From contig JAQGDQ010000626.1 of assembly GCA_030141605.1 (NCBI GenBank), forward strand, positions 40,059 through 104,058: 64,000 nt of DNA, in the 5' to 3' direction. The stretch comes from Tubiluchus corallicola. Taxonomy: Eukaryota > Priapulida > Priapulimorpha > Priapulimorphida > Tubiluchidae. A program made the translations under genes and the position numbers. Shown here piece by piece: positions 40,765-53,466 of this stretch; position 1 is the first letter of the stretch; every line of letters starts with the position of its first letter. The notes beneath the pieces are model-generated. The model was not told where the DNA came from. It was given only the letters and a program-made list of their open reading frames with translations, and searched no databases.

Positions 40765-43700
40765 GTGAGCCTAGTGGTAATTTTGTTCCCAAAAAATCAA
40801 TTTGTAAACCCCCATTAATTGTACAATTCAGAGCTGTACTTAATTGCACGCGTAGCTGCTGGCAGTTTCTGTGTGTCTTAAAATTGTGTTTAAAAGAGGA
40901 AGTGAAGATCGTGCTTGCCAGAATTATTGATTATTTATCTGTTGAATTAATTGTGTAATCTCACTGATCCCTATTGAGCTGTTTTCCACGTAGAATGAAA
41001 GTCGAAATGAAAGAAAATTTAATAATGTCGTGCTAATTAGTACTAATGTTTGTAATAAAGCTTCATTAAGCATTAAAGCGTACTGAATCAAATGAACGAA
41101 AATGATATCTACTAATTGACAGAAAAAGTGACAATTATTAATGTCAAGCATTGCTTTTTTGTCTACTGAATAGCATTTTTAGACAAAGCCTTTGATTAGG
41201 TGAGGTTGCTTTGTTCGTTTTATTCTTTCAGTATTTCACACAATAAAATGTCTCGAGTCGCCAACTGGTATCTAATGAATGCCTTAATCAATGATCTCTC
41301 TGCTGTAAAAGCTTTAGCATCTTGCCGTCAACAGGCTGGGCTGTTTATAGAAGCGTAATGTATACAAAGGTCTACCTGCCATGCTTCACCTGTTTCAAAA
41401 ATGTTGGAAGTGATTGAATGGTTGCTGCGTTTATGTACAATTTCTCTGCGTTACAGCCTGCTTACCCAGAGCGACGTTTTACCCACATTAATTAATGAAC
41501 CGCAATTAGGCATAAAATATTAATCACACAGTTACTGTACCGGTTATTTTGATTTTAGTTGAAACTGTGTTGAGTAAAATTGTGGCCCCAGGCATTCGAA
41601 GGTTCATTCGGATGTTGTAATATATAAATGATGAAGAAAAACCCAAGGTACAGTAGGGAACATTTGTGATTTTTGTTGCTGATCGAATATTCAGTTTTGC
41701 TGTTTGATCGAATAACGAAAATTTGTCGCTATTGTAGATTACTTTGAAAGTCTGAAATTGGACATCTTAATTGATTTTTTTCTAAGAAGCTTGCTAGCCA
41801 TTATTAACAGCAAAGAAAAAATGGTGATCAAAATTATATTAGTGACACTTTTGTTATTAATATGCGTCCTGAACACTAAGTAGGAAAGTAATCGAAGCAT
41901 TAAATTTTTAACGCCTAAAAGCTTGCTTCGACCTAATTAATGAACCATCGTCTTTATATTGCAAAGAGAAACAGAAATCAGCGCTTTTAATCACTGCTGC
42001 TGCTACCCGCTGCAAACTGAGCTAAGAAAATGGCTTTAGTTTAGAGAGCGATAGACCGACCTGTTTAGATTGCTGTTCGAAATGCCTGTATGTATAATTA
42101 AGGCGCTAACATTGAAGTGGAAGGGGGTGGGATCAGCACGAATGTGTTGCTGATTTTGATCTGTGTCATCACGATCTGCCATTTTCCAGATTAAACTGGA
42201 TTTGTAAGAAATACACTTTTCTGGTAATCTATGTATAGTGATTAATATACACATAGTATGGTACACATACACATATACATATAACATATACACATACAAT
42301 GGTATGCATTGATTTATATTGATATATTGATATACTGATATATTGATATATTGGTAAACATTGATATATATATATATATATAAATATATATATATACAAC
42401 CACTATACAAAGTTTACTAGAAAAGTGCATTTCTTACAAACCCATTTAATCTGCAAAGTAGCAGATCGTGATGAATGTAATGAAACAGATCAAAATCATA
42501 CAAAGTTATACTACAAAGTTAATTAGAGTTATTTTATATTTTACTTTTTTACGTCACTTGTTTAATCTAGGCTAGGGAGTATGTATGATGTTGATAAAGT
42601 TGGTGTAATCATTATAGTAATTATTATGCTACTAATGATGATTTAAATAATTATTAATTAGTAACGTAATAATATCGATAGGGTAATTAGTTACTAACCA
42701 TGATAATTAAGATGAACTGTTTACAAGTCGCTGAGACACGTAAAAACGTAACAAGATTTTAAGAAAGGGATTTGAGAGGTGAATAATGGAAGATTAGAAG
42801 CACTAGCCAAGTTAAAAGATCCAATGGCGTTATGGGCAAAGCTGTAAATACTAAATCAGTTACCATACACACAGCTACCACCGCCTTAATTACTTTAATT
42901 GGGGACTCGTTCAATTAGTATAATTACACAGTTCAATAATTAACATACGTTGCTCATTCGGTACTTTACAGAACATTCGCCATTAAGTTCCATTATCGCA
43001 TTAAAACCTTATTAATCTTTCCGTTTTTATGAAAAATTGTCAAACAAGAAAATTATTGTAATTATTACAATTGCGTAATCATCACCAGTTGAGTGGCTCA
43101 ACGAAGAAAATTGTTATTGATCGATGAAAGCGGCTGTTTAGTAAGCAGCCCATTCTACCGACCACCCCCGCACGAGATTAAAGCGACCCTGCGGGGTATT
43201 AATGTAGGCTTGTCATATGATGAGCTCTGCGTTGCCAAATTCCAATTTGGGTGCTATTTGCCCGTTCCGAGCCAAATGCTGTATGTGCTGCGAAGCACTG
43301 GGGGTGGCTAGACCTGCCATCAATACTAGCAATAATGTAATCGAGCTGTAACCGTGGTGAATTAGTCATTTTTATGGCCGTCTTTGGAATTTATAATAAT
43401 TACGACGCGGAAAAACATGGATTTTGTCATTTGCTAATGTTGCACGGATTAAATTTAATTTAGTATATTTTGTGCAAACGATGTACACCTAATTACCTAT
43501 AAGGCAATTATCTTTTGTGCCTTACCCAACGAAGGCGATATTATAATCTCTAAGTTAGTTTAGTTTTAGTTTAGTTTATTATTATTACATTCAGTACAAT
43601 ATAATGACATTAAGCACACAGTGACATCAAAATTATTACGTCATACTGTATTAAATTGTTATGTTTCATACACTATCGTTATCATAAAAGAATAATTGTA

Positions 43701-44340
43701 CTGCAGTGGGCTAGAGAAGCAAAGGCTTGTGTAAGCCCACTGTCATGTGAACCCGATAAAAAAGGAATGGATGAGTTATATTTCTTATATTTCTTTCACT
43801 TTAAGAATTTTAAGAAATTATATTTATGGCATGGTCATACCTTACATGATAACATCAGTTTAAGAATTTTGTTTTGTGTTATTTGTAAAGCTTCCAGATT
43901 ACTTTTATATGTTTACTTTATGGAATGAGTAAACACAACATAGCAACATAACACAAACTTTTGCGTGTTTTGACCCGTTCCGCATAGTCCCAGCTGTATA
44001 AACTGCATGACTGCTTTTGTTTTAGAAATTTTGGACCCCACTTTGTAGTTTGAATTAAAGCGTTTTGCCGAATTTCATTTTATTTTATGTTTCTCATCCT
44101 ATTCCATAGTCCATACACAACGGAATGACTGACCGAAGATAACTAAGTGTAACTAAGTGTAACTAGTGCTGCTTACCTTGCCTAGGCTATTTGAAATGAG
44201 CTAAAGTTATCTAAAGTGTTTACGTAATGCACTGGTGAGCTTATGCAATTGTTGATTGAGGGTACAAGTCTACCTGGTCCCTAGTTTTCTCTTCCTTTTG
44301 CTCCTCACTTAGGGTTGTCACCTCTTCACGATCCAAAATC
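40765..44340. other. Intron after ARID5 exon 2, AT-rich, with TAATTA-dense blocks
   Basis: No exon was found. (TATA)/(GATATATT) simple sequence lies at 42320-42400. A 72-codon frame at 43093-43311 is not supported by splice sites or a domain. Confidence 0.4.
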
Positions 44341-44348
44341 TGGTGTCA

Positions 44349-44490
44349 AGAACCAGCTAGGGGGTCAGGGTACCAGCTAGGGGGTCAGGGTACCAGCTAG
44401 GGGGTCAGGGTACCAACTAGGGTGTCAGGGTACCAGCTAGGGTGTCAGGGTACCAGCTAGGGTGTCAGGGTACCAGCTAGGGGGTCAGGG
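44349..44490. repeat. 20-bp tandem repeat, about 7 copies
   Basis: The unit is TACCAGCTAGGGGGTCAGGG, with GGGTGTC variants. Confidence 0.93.
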
Positions 44491-45231
44491 CAGTATGAAA
44501 ACCGACCCATTTCCTATATCTTTCACGTCTTATGAATCCTTTTTCGGAAACAAAAATCAAGAAATGTAAACCGTAGAGTGTAAATTGCTTGATTTTAAGC
44601 TTTACACAGTCCGTGTACCTTTCACACATTTTCGAGGTTTTTGGAGATGAAATTATTATGAAGTTATGTTAAATTATTATGAAGTTTATGTTACATAAAT
44701 TAAAACAAAACAGAAGAATACTTGATTACTTGCACTGCACTTGTCACTGCAGCAAAAATTGGCAAAAAATGATGCCTTAAAATAGATTAAACTCGTTTTT
44801 TTAAGTTTGCTTTTATCTTAACAGGGATTTCCTTGTTTAGCTTGACCGCATGCAAAGTTTGAATATGCAATGTGCAATTTCAGTTTCTTTCCGTTTACAT
44901 TTGAATACGATAATCAAAATCGGGAGATTTCAGAATTTTTCAAAAATCCGACCGAACTACGAAGCTATGGCTGAATTTCAGGAGACTCCTGGGCAGATCA
45001 GGAGCGGTGGCAACTGGGCTACCTTCATCTCCTCCAGGGGAAGTTTCTATGTTTTGTGAATAATTTGTGATTTCATAACCTTGTTACGGGGTTGGTATAA
45101 CCGAACTTATGCTACTAGGTATAGGGGGAAATTCTAGAAATGTTTTAAAAACTAAGATCACTGGATCCCTCGTGGTGCACACAAACAAGCTATGTAACTC
45201 CACAAATTTTATTTTTGATTGTTACGTGGTA

Positions 45232-45438
45232 TCGTATATATTAATTCTACTGGTATGTTATACATATATATATATGTATATTTATATATATATATAAGAT
45301 TCGAGGCTACAGCTCGGACGACGGCACCATTTGCGGCGATCTATACATCAAACGAAAGGTCTCGATCTAGTGTCGTGCCATTGGGGGGTTTATTTTTCGA
45401 ATCGGGCCCACCGGGAGGAACGGAGGGGGGGGCGAAAT
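45232..45438 (+). mobile_element. Helitron-like element, 5' fragment
   Basis: It begins TCGTATATATTAATTCTACT after an A, then a TA tract, aagattcgaggctacagc and tttatttttcgaatcgggcc as in the copy at 45891. The remainder is missing. Confidence 0.65.
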
Positions 45439-45890
45439 TGTTATTAATAAAATTAACATTGCGCTGAGTTATTGCATCGTTTCTCAACTTTTGCGCCACA
45501 TTCACTAAAATTTTAAATCTCGCAGATTCGAGTAAACCTGTTTAGTGTGTAATTCTCATCGCAAAATGGAGACATTTCGTTTACGTGACATTTGTGTACA
45601 TTTGTCTATTCTTGAACGCCATTAATAATGCATGAATGGCGCGGGCACGGGGGATGGTCGTTATATCAATATTAGGAGACATGCTGGCATGATGCAGCAG
45701 CTGTCTTTAATTGCATTAATCACTAAATTTATAATGATTCTGAATGTCCATTCACTAGAATTCACGTTGCAAGAAAACAATGGACTCTGTTCACTAACGA
45801 ATCAACATTAATTCAATATTGAATGATTTCTAAAGGTTTATTCAACAAATATACTGTAGATGTCGAAATTTTCATTGTACCATTTTTAAA

Positions 45891-46612
45891 TCGTATATAT
45901 TAGTTCTACTGGTGTATATATATATATATATATATATATAAGATTCGAGGCTACAGCCACGATCGGTCTCGATCTAGTGTCGTGCCATTGGGGGTTTATT
46001 TTTCGAATCGGGCCCACCGGGACGAACGGTGGGGGGAGGGGGGTGCGAAAAACCTCCATTTTTTGGCCGTTTTTTTTTTTGCAAAAGTTATACGAATGAG
46101 ATCTGGAAGGGGCCATGGGTGGTGCTGCCTATGGATAGATAGCCCGTTCAGCGGTGGGTGTCATAGGCGTATTTAGAATTTGCGAGAGGGCCACGGCGTC
46201 CCGTAACGGGCGTTTTCCCGGAACCAACTCGCGATTTTTTCGAAATTTTGACCAAACAGCATGCGGAAAAAACGTTCTAGCGGCGCCTGGTGGGACTCTC
46301 GGAAGGAGGTATATAGCTCCTTAGAAAGAGAAAGAACAGGGCTACACGACGATGTGGACTATATTTTAGGACACGTCCACCAAAAGGAGTGCCGACGAGT
46401 TAATTAGATGTTCTCTTTTTAGCAATTTTCGCTTGGAAAACTGCTGACGCAAAGCCATTGTTCTGACGTCATCCATTATACTCTGCCTATAGCTTTAATT
46501 CAGTAAAAGTTGCTACTGGCTTAGCATTATAAACGAGGACTATGTATGATGTTCGCGTATTTTTGATTATACGTGTATTTATACGCAAAATTTTTTGTAG
46601 GGCCTTTGCTAG
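45891..46612 (+). mobile_element. Helitron-like element, copy 2 (longest)
   Basis: A|TC start, (TA)n tract, body colinear with 28722-29289, the same TTTGCGTAT-type hairpin region near 46550-46580 (stem partly mismatched) and end tttgCTAG|T. It is 722 bp with no rep/helicase domain. Confidence 0.72.
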
Positions 46613-47516
46613 TGTATTAATATTTCTAGACTTACACTATCAGCAATTAACTATACCTTACTACTACAGTATATTAAACTAACAGTAACGTATTAAAATA
46701 ACACTATCACTATATTTACTAACACGTTATTTCCTTGCATTAATAAAATCTTCTACCTACCTTTTTATTAAATTAACTACATTGGCATTTGCGTGTTGCA
46801 TTTATTAATCAATGCAGGAGTAGCAGCTGCAGGAGCTGATCGTCAACATTAAGATCTGAGAAGTTTACCTTTTTATTGGCGTGAAAATATTGAAGATCAG
46901 CAAATATCTTACCGTGCAACTTTTTCAAAGTTATATTTTATATATTAAGTGCATATAATATTGTCAGTATATTTTTATATTTTCGTAATAATCTTTGTCT
47001 TTAGTGTACGTCGTGTTTCTTTTACGTTGTTTTTAACGTAATTACGGATCGTTATAACTTTTGTTTTATCCGTTTATTTAGAATACCCTCCAGTTGTAAC
47101 AGAAAGCGAAATCGTTATTTTCTGCTGCAAGTTTGCATCCTCTGACTAATCAATTTTGCATATACAGTAAACTCGGATGTCTTAATAATAACTTTTCTTT
47201 CGCGGAAATTTAATCCTCAATTGTACAAACAGAAATTACGAACCTGCGTTGAGCTGTGTACACATGTGACTGAAATACCACAAATTTGGAATTTGCCAGC
47301 ATTGCGTACTAGCTTCGCTAATTTATGTTCTTGTTATGGTAAAATATTCGAGCTAATAAATTTCAAAGCTTGCCAGTTCTCTATGCAGTTAGCCAGCGAA
47401 AACTGTAGAGTGAGGAGAGATCAAAGCTTTGTTTACAGCACTACCAGAAGGCAGGTGTAGAAAGGGGAGTGAAATACGACCCCTGACACAGCAGTACCTA
47501 AATGTAGATACATACT
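46613..47516. other. AT-rich spacer
   Basis: No gene or repeat was recognised. Confidence 0.4.
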
Positions 47517-47768
47517 TACATTATTACACTGCATTACATCGGTACAGTATTACACTGCATTACATCGGTACAGTATTACACTGCATTACATCGGTACAGT
47601 ATTACACTGCACTACATCGGTACAGTATTACACTGCATTACATCGGTACAGTATTACACTGCATTACATCGGTACAGTATTACACTGCATTACATCGGTA
47701 CAGTATTACACTGCATGACATCGGTACAGTATTACACTGCATTACATCGATACAGTAGTACACTGCAT
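47517..47768. repeat. 26-bp tandem repeat, about 9-10 copies
   Basis: The unit is ATTACACTGCATTACATCGG followed by TACAGT; single-base variants are few, suggesting recent amplification. Confidence 0.95.
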
Positions 47769-49402
47769 TAACATTTTGTATGTTGCACTTCCAAAGTTCT
47801 CTCTTCACTGAGAATTAGATCCTTTTAAAAAATCAAGGCCTATTCCATGCATCTTCGATTAGTGAAAATTGGGATAAATAATGAGCGTACCAAATAATGA
47901 TCCTAAGGCTTGCCATTCCTGTTATTTAAGAGATTTTTACTTGAGCCACTAATCATTGTAGATGATGTTACTAATCCTTGTTGCACATACATGTAATTCA
48001 CTCTCAGGGGAGAGGGGAATAGACCCACCCCCGCAGGCAAGATGAAAAGTCACGTGACTGATTAATTAGCTGTAGAACGGCACTCTAATAGAACAAATTT
48101 AATATGATCTTTAAACTAGAATATTTTCCATGTACTACTTTTCCATTTGTGGCAGTGACTTGAAAGGTACGCGAATCATTAAAATTCAGTCTAGTTAATT
48201 CTGTGCGCACGAGTAAATAGTTAAAGGAAGACAGGATGATTTTTCGTATACTATCTCATTTTCATGTACGATAAAAAGAATACATTTTAACACGATTAAC
48301 ACTGCAAAAGTGTTTCTGATAGTTAAATAATAAATTAAAATCTTAATTGACGGCGGGCGAGCTCATCTATTGATGACCTCACAAACTAACATAATTTTCT
48401 ACAGCAAAACATTCTACGAGGGTGTTGCACGTGTTTGCAGAAGCGAAAATTGAAGTACTGTGCTACTATAAGATATTCAGTGTGTTGTACTAAAACTAGG
48501 CAAGATTTAAGATAAAAATTCAAATTTCAAATTTACCGCTGTGCTCACGCATGAGCTGTCGAACGTGTGAAATTCGTCACAAACTAACACATCCGAACTG
48601 AGAGGTACAGCACTTGTTTTTTGTGCAACGCGTTTTCGAAATGCAGGCGCTAGTGCCCGTCTCACAATCGAACGGCAATATGCATGTAACAGCGAAGAAC
48701 TAGTGACGTGAACGCGATATTGCATTTGTGTGGCAATAATTGTTTCACGTAACTCATTTTTGAAGAAATAGCACGTTTCCTTTCATTATTTTAAAGACTA
48801 GATTGTTTTGACCTGCAGTTTAAGATTGGGTTCGGTTTGCTGATTATGCAGCCTGATTGTGCTTCACCATGTTCACTTACCTGTGCTATAATGTGCTTGT
48901 TTTATATGACAAACTTTACACAACTACATATACTGTGAACACCATGAAGGGGTTTTGGTGAAGTTTGAACCTTATAAAACTATTTATTACGACAGCAGAA
49001 TCATTAAACACGATATTACTGCCGTAGCTGATATATTAGCCGCTAATGACGCTGTAAAGGAATGTATAGATAGACTATGTATAGAAGTATGTATAGACTA
49101 ACCAATTAATCGAGATATTTGGCTATTATTCGCGGAAAATGAATAAACTCTTGAAACTCTTTAAAAAAAAAGAAAAGAAAAGCAAGTCATAATTTCTAAA
49201 TTGTTACTAATATGAACGTAAGGCTCTCTATATCAGACCCTCAAATGCCATGTTTCTTTAAGCTTGTATTCGTATATAATCCATCGCTTTTTTTCAGCCA
49301 ATTTTTGTAAGCGCGTATGTCTCTTCCTAGTGCAGAATTTTCATGCACATAAGTGCCTAAATGTAGAGAAAGTGAAGGCAGCATGTGTTCCTGGTTGAGT
49401 TG
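47769..49402. other. Spacer without a supported gene
   Basis: Nothing was recognised on either strand. Confidence 0.4.
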
Positions 49403-49601
49403 TTAACCCTCCAGGGTGCAAACTGGGTACTATTCGCACCCCGGTGAAAACACCACTAATGTTGCTAACATGAGATACGCCCACTGGTTTGCTCTCTAAC
49501 CTCATTTTCTGCAATTCCCTTTCTTCGGCGATAGTAAAATCGATAATAAATTGATTACTAAAATCTTGTCTGCGAAGTTTGATGATACGCTGGAGGGTTA
49601 A
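49403..49601. mobile_element. Small TTAA-flanked MITE
   Basis: Ends are TTAACCCTCCAG and CTGGAGGGTTAA, 199 bp in all. TTAA target use suggests piggyBac, but the family differs from 1825-2291. Confidence 0.65.
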
Positions 49602-50910
49602 ATAGACAAACAGCTGCCCAGGGCTGTGAGTGAAACCTGTAGTTCTTGTATTTTGAGTTATGTGTGTTTGTGTGGACACGTAATTATCTAGACATGAATA
49701 TTGATCATTGATTAATGTAATATACTTACACATTAAATATTATGTGCTACACGTAATGTAATAGAAATTACGAAAGATTAGCTGTTCTTACTGGACTAGG
49801 AGCATACTATTATATGTTTATGCTATACCTACATACAGCATAAAAGATGACTTCGCCCACGCTTGTGTTTGTATTACGCAAAAACACATTGTATTAGCTT
49901 ACAGTAGGGGACTGATCACGCAATAATAATTCTACGTTTATACGTTTATGGGCGTTCAGAACCAGAGCGAGATTAATCAGACTTGCTCTCGCCCCCCCCC
50001 CCGAATTTTGTTCCGATACTTTAAATAATATCTTTGCAATGCCAAGGTTTTCCAAAGTAATGCCGCTAGCCTTGTGGTAGAATCACTAGAATGCTTCTAT
50101 CGTGGAAATGTTTTTACTATTTCGATGCAAGAGGTATTGTAAAATGCAATAAAATTTATAAAAAAGATGAAATGTAATAAAAGGCGCTTTTATTACCATT
50201 TCAAAAACAAAATTACGCTTCGTTAGATAGAAATTATCAGTTAATAATTAATCTATCGTTGAGTAGACTTGCACCACAGACATAGCATTAGATTGTATTG
50301 TCCTAATTATTTTTCTTCTGTTACAAGACGCTTACGGTACTATTCAGTGAGTTGTCGTGTGACATAAATGAACATAACAGATTTCTTCTAGTCTCCTGCG
50401 ACGTTCATTGGATTAGCTAAATAATCTTCTCATTTTCTGCCATTGCTGCAACAACAAACTGGATTCTTCCGGCATAATTACTCAGCATGAGAATAATAAA
50501 AGACGACTTGTCTTCTTACCTTACTGAATGATTTTAGTTAGTAAACTACTTGGACCCATCAGGTTTAAATTACTTTTTCTTGTCAGTATTCAGTGGTCTG
50601 ATACGTCAATCGTTTTTTAATTCATTGACACACCGTCAACTTTACTTGTCCCAGGTACAGTTCACTTACTATAGTCGTGACTTATGTCATGGGGTTTTTT
50701 TGGTTATTTTCCCCACTAATGGGAAGTTTAATCTCTGTTGCAAAAAATTACAGGAAATTCGTTGATGATTTGAGACTTTAGTAAGAGTTCGCTTAACTGC
50801 AGTGGGAGGCGTGCCTTGAATGGCCAAGACGCTGGTTATCGTGAGGTTTCGTGAAGGCTTGTTACTGTTTTTACCTAAGATTTTGCAATCTTCTTGGAAC
50901 TCATGCAGTT

Positions 50911-50938
50911 CTTTCTTTCTTTCTTTCTTTCTTTCTTG

Positions 50939-50973
<35 letters not shown>

Positions 50974-51125
50974 TTTCTTGTCTTTCGTTCTCTCTCTCTC
51001 TCTTTCTCTCTCTCCCTCTCTCTCTCTCCGTCTCTCTCTCTCTGCCTGTCTCTCTCCTCCCTCCCTCCCCCCTCTCTCTCTCTTTCTCTATCTCTCTCTC
51101 TCTCCCTCCCTCTCTCTCCCTCTGG
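50911..51125. repeat. (TTTC)n followed by (CT)n polypyrimidine tract
   Basis: TTCTT/CTTT tetranucleotides to about 50975, then CT-rich sequence to 51125, all pyrimidine on the + strand. Confidence 0.95.
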
Positions 51126-51129
51126 TAGC

Positions 51130-52814
51130 CATGGTGGTGAGGGGCAGTGGGCGTCGTTCTCCTGGACTGAAAAACTACGCGTTTACAGTTCAATATTTTA
51201 TACACGAGTTCCTTCACCAGCTGTGACTATTGTCTACAAACTCTATACAGTGGTAATTTATGTTTTGTTTTGTCAGGTGTTTTTGTGTCTGATCAATACT
51301 CATTAACATGGCACTTGATTTATTGCACTACTGAAATTTAATACAGATCCCATGACGTAACGAGCTTTCTTGCTGGCGCCGGAGTTTCGTCACGAATCCA
51401 GTACACTCGGTGCTGGAATATTTTCTTGTATCCCCGGGATAGGTAGCTCCCTGGGTGAGTGCATTCTGGCAGTGATGCGCTAAAACTAATAGCACAGCAG
51501 ACCAGAAGTACGTGTAGAAAGGTTTAATAAAGAAAGCTGTGGTGGCAGTTTGTATTTTAAAAAGATTTGTTTGCTTTTTGTAGATTGAACTAATTACTGA
51601 GATGTTCGATTGGGAAAGAATGTTAACATTGAAGAGTAAAAATTTGTGCTGAATAGGAACAATATGGGCTATTAATAGTATTGAAAACTAAATCTAGTGT
51701 AAGACCTGAACATTACATCAATTTACGTGGAAAATGCTTCCCGGTAACTCCACACCCAATGCCTGTAAATTCAACACCCATCTTACCCAGAACATTATCC
51801 ACAACTTCAGTACCCAAAATCTCAAAGAGGTGTCATCAAAATTGATGCGCCTTCTTTCTTGTAGTGTTTCTTTCGAGCTGTCCACGTGGTTCTTAGGTTC
51901 ACGCCAGGGATGAGAATGAGGAATTCCGAGTTTTTGGAAGACCAGTAGTGCCATTTTTGTAAATCGTGTAAATTCGTTGAGAAAACTTTTACATACCCAG
52001 TACATTATTTCACAAACTGACCGCTAGTTGGCAGGCCGTCAGTTTGTTTACATCACGTACATCAGTGTAACCACGTGTAGATCTCTATGTATAAAAATAT
52101 AGAATCAATTGTGCGGAGTTATTTGAGTCAATTGCAGACAGTTTTTATATACTTTTGCATAGGAGCAGCCAGTACTTTGACGTTTTTGAGACAATTAGGT
52201 ATCATGTATCCGTGATAGTTGGGTATTTTAAATTATGCATGAAACAAGGTAATTGATATTTTAAGTCCACTTAGAGGCTCTCTATGGTCACAAAATTGCA
52301 ATTTGTTGCTGGCTCCCGTTGAACTCCATTGGAGGGCCTATGCGGCCCCAAAACCCCCGGCCTGTTTCAGAGTTTTTTTTTACAATTTGTCATTCTCATC
52401 CCTGGTTCACGCACACTGGCTGTTTGAAATTGAAAGTAAATCGATTGTTGTACATTCTTCATTTTTCCAAGTCTCTGGCTTCAACACTGCAAGGGATTCG
52501 AATCAAGATGTGTATCACTAATTCCTAAAGCACATTTTCATTCACTGCCTGTATTCGGGGAGATGTTTCCTCATATTCACTTTAACCGCGAGCGTTATTT
52601 TACAAATCACCACTTCTGACTCTGAACGCGCGTACGTTGGATTCTCTTTTGTCTATTGTTCATTCGTTGCGCACGTGTATATGAGAAACATTATAGGGGT
52701 GTAACTAGCTTGATAAGTACATCCATGTTTTACTTGGTCTCCTGTTGCACGGTGGCTGTGACCCGAGGCCTAAAAGCGTGTTATTTGTATGATGACCATT
52801 ACCGTGTTCGCAAA
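51130..52814. other. Spacer without a supported gene
   Basis: Short frames only, none with recognisable domains. Confidence 0.4.
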
Positions 52815-53130
52815 GTGTTGCTTAAAGCACAAGAAAACCCTTCATAAACATGAAGCTTAAAAAATTCGTTTTGAAATTTTATATCACTTACATAAAACAT
52901 GTAAATTTAAACTCCCGCGATGACCGTTAGACGCAGCCATTTTCACGACAAGTCATTTGAAACAAGTTTAGATTACATTTTGTAAAGTTTGAAAAATAAT
53001 CAGAGTATTCGTAGCGCACAAGTCACTAACTAAATAAAATTTAAAATTACTGTATCTTGTCAATAAGATTAAAAATACGTTTTTTGGTTACTGAGTGGTG
53101 CACCCTGGAGGGTTGAGTCAGCGACATTTT
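52815..53130. repeat. Interspersed repeat (same family as 19985-20640)
   Basis: It contains aaagcacaagaaaac, tgaaattttatatcacttac, gaaacaagtttaga and gtggtgcaccctgg in the same order as the other copy, without the SINE. Confidence 0.7.
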
Positions 53131-53466
53131 ACCAACTGGTGAAAATATTTTAAATAATTAATAATTTTCTTTTCTAGTTACATAAGTCTTTCTAGTAGGT
53201 AAGCGAAAATCTAAGTAATATAGATTTGCACGGAAAGTCTTTTGAGACATAATTTAACATTGCCTTTTCTTCCCCTGATTTACGTTTAGTACATGACGTC
53301 ATGTAATGGCGACTTCGGAACAGTATTGGGGGAGATTTAAAATGAACAAACTAAAATTTCTTTCAGCGTGAGTAAGATATACGCATAAAATTGCTATAAA
53401 GTATTATAATTTTTAAGGCGATTTTTCTGAAACCTATTTCAGGTGCCCCTTTTCTTGTCCTTTAAA

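Noticed and set aside
43093-43311. 72-codon frame in the ARID5 intron as a possible exon
   Set aside because: It has no recognisable domain, no similarity to the ARID5 continuation that I can see, and no convincing splice pair.
48507-48725. 72-codon minus-strand frame as a possible gene
   Set aside because: No motif, splice context or composition supports it.
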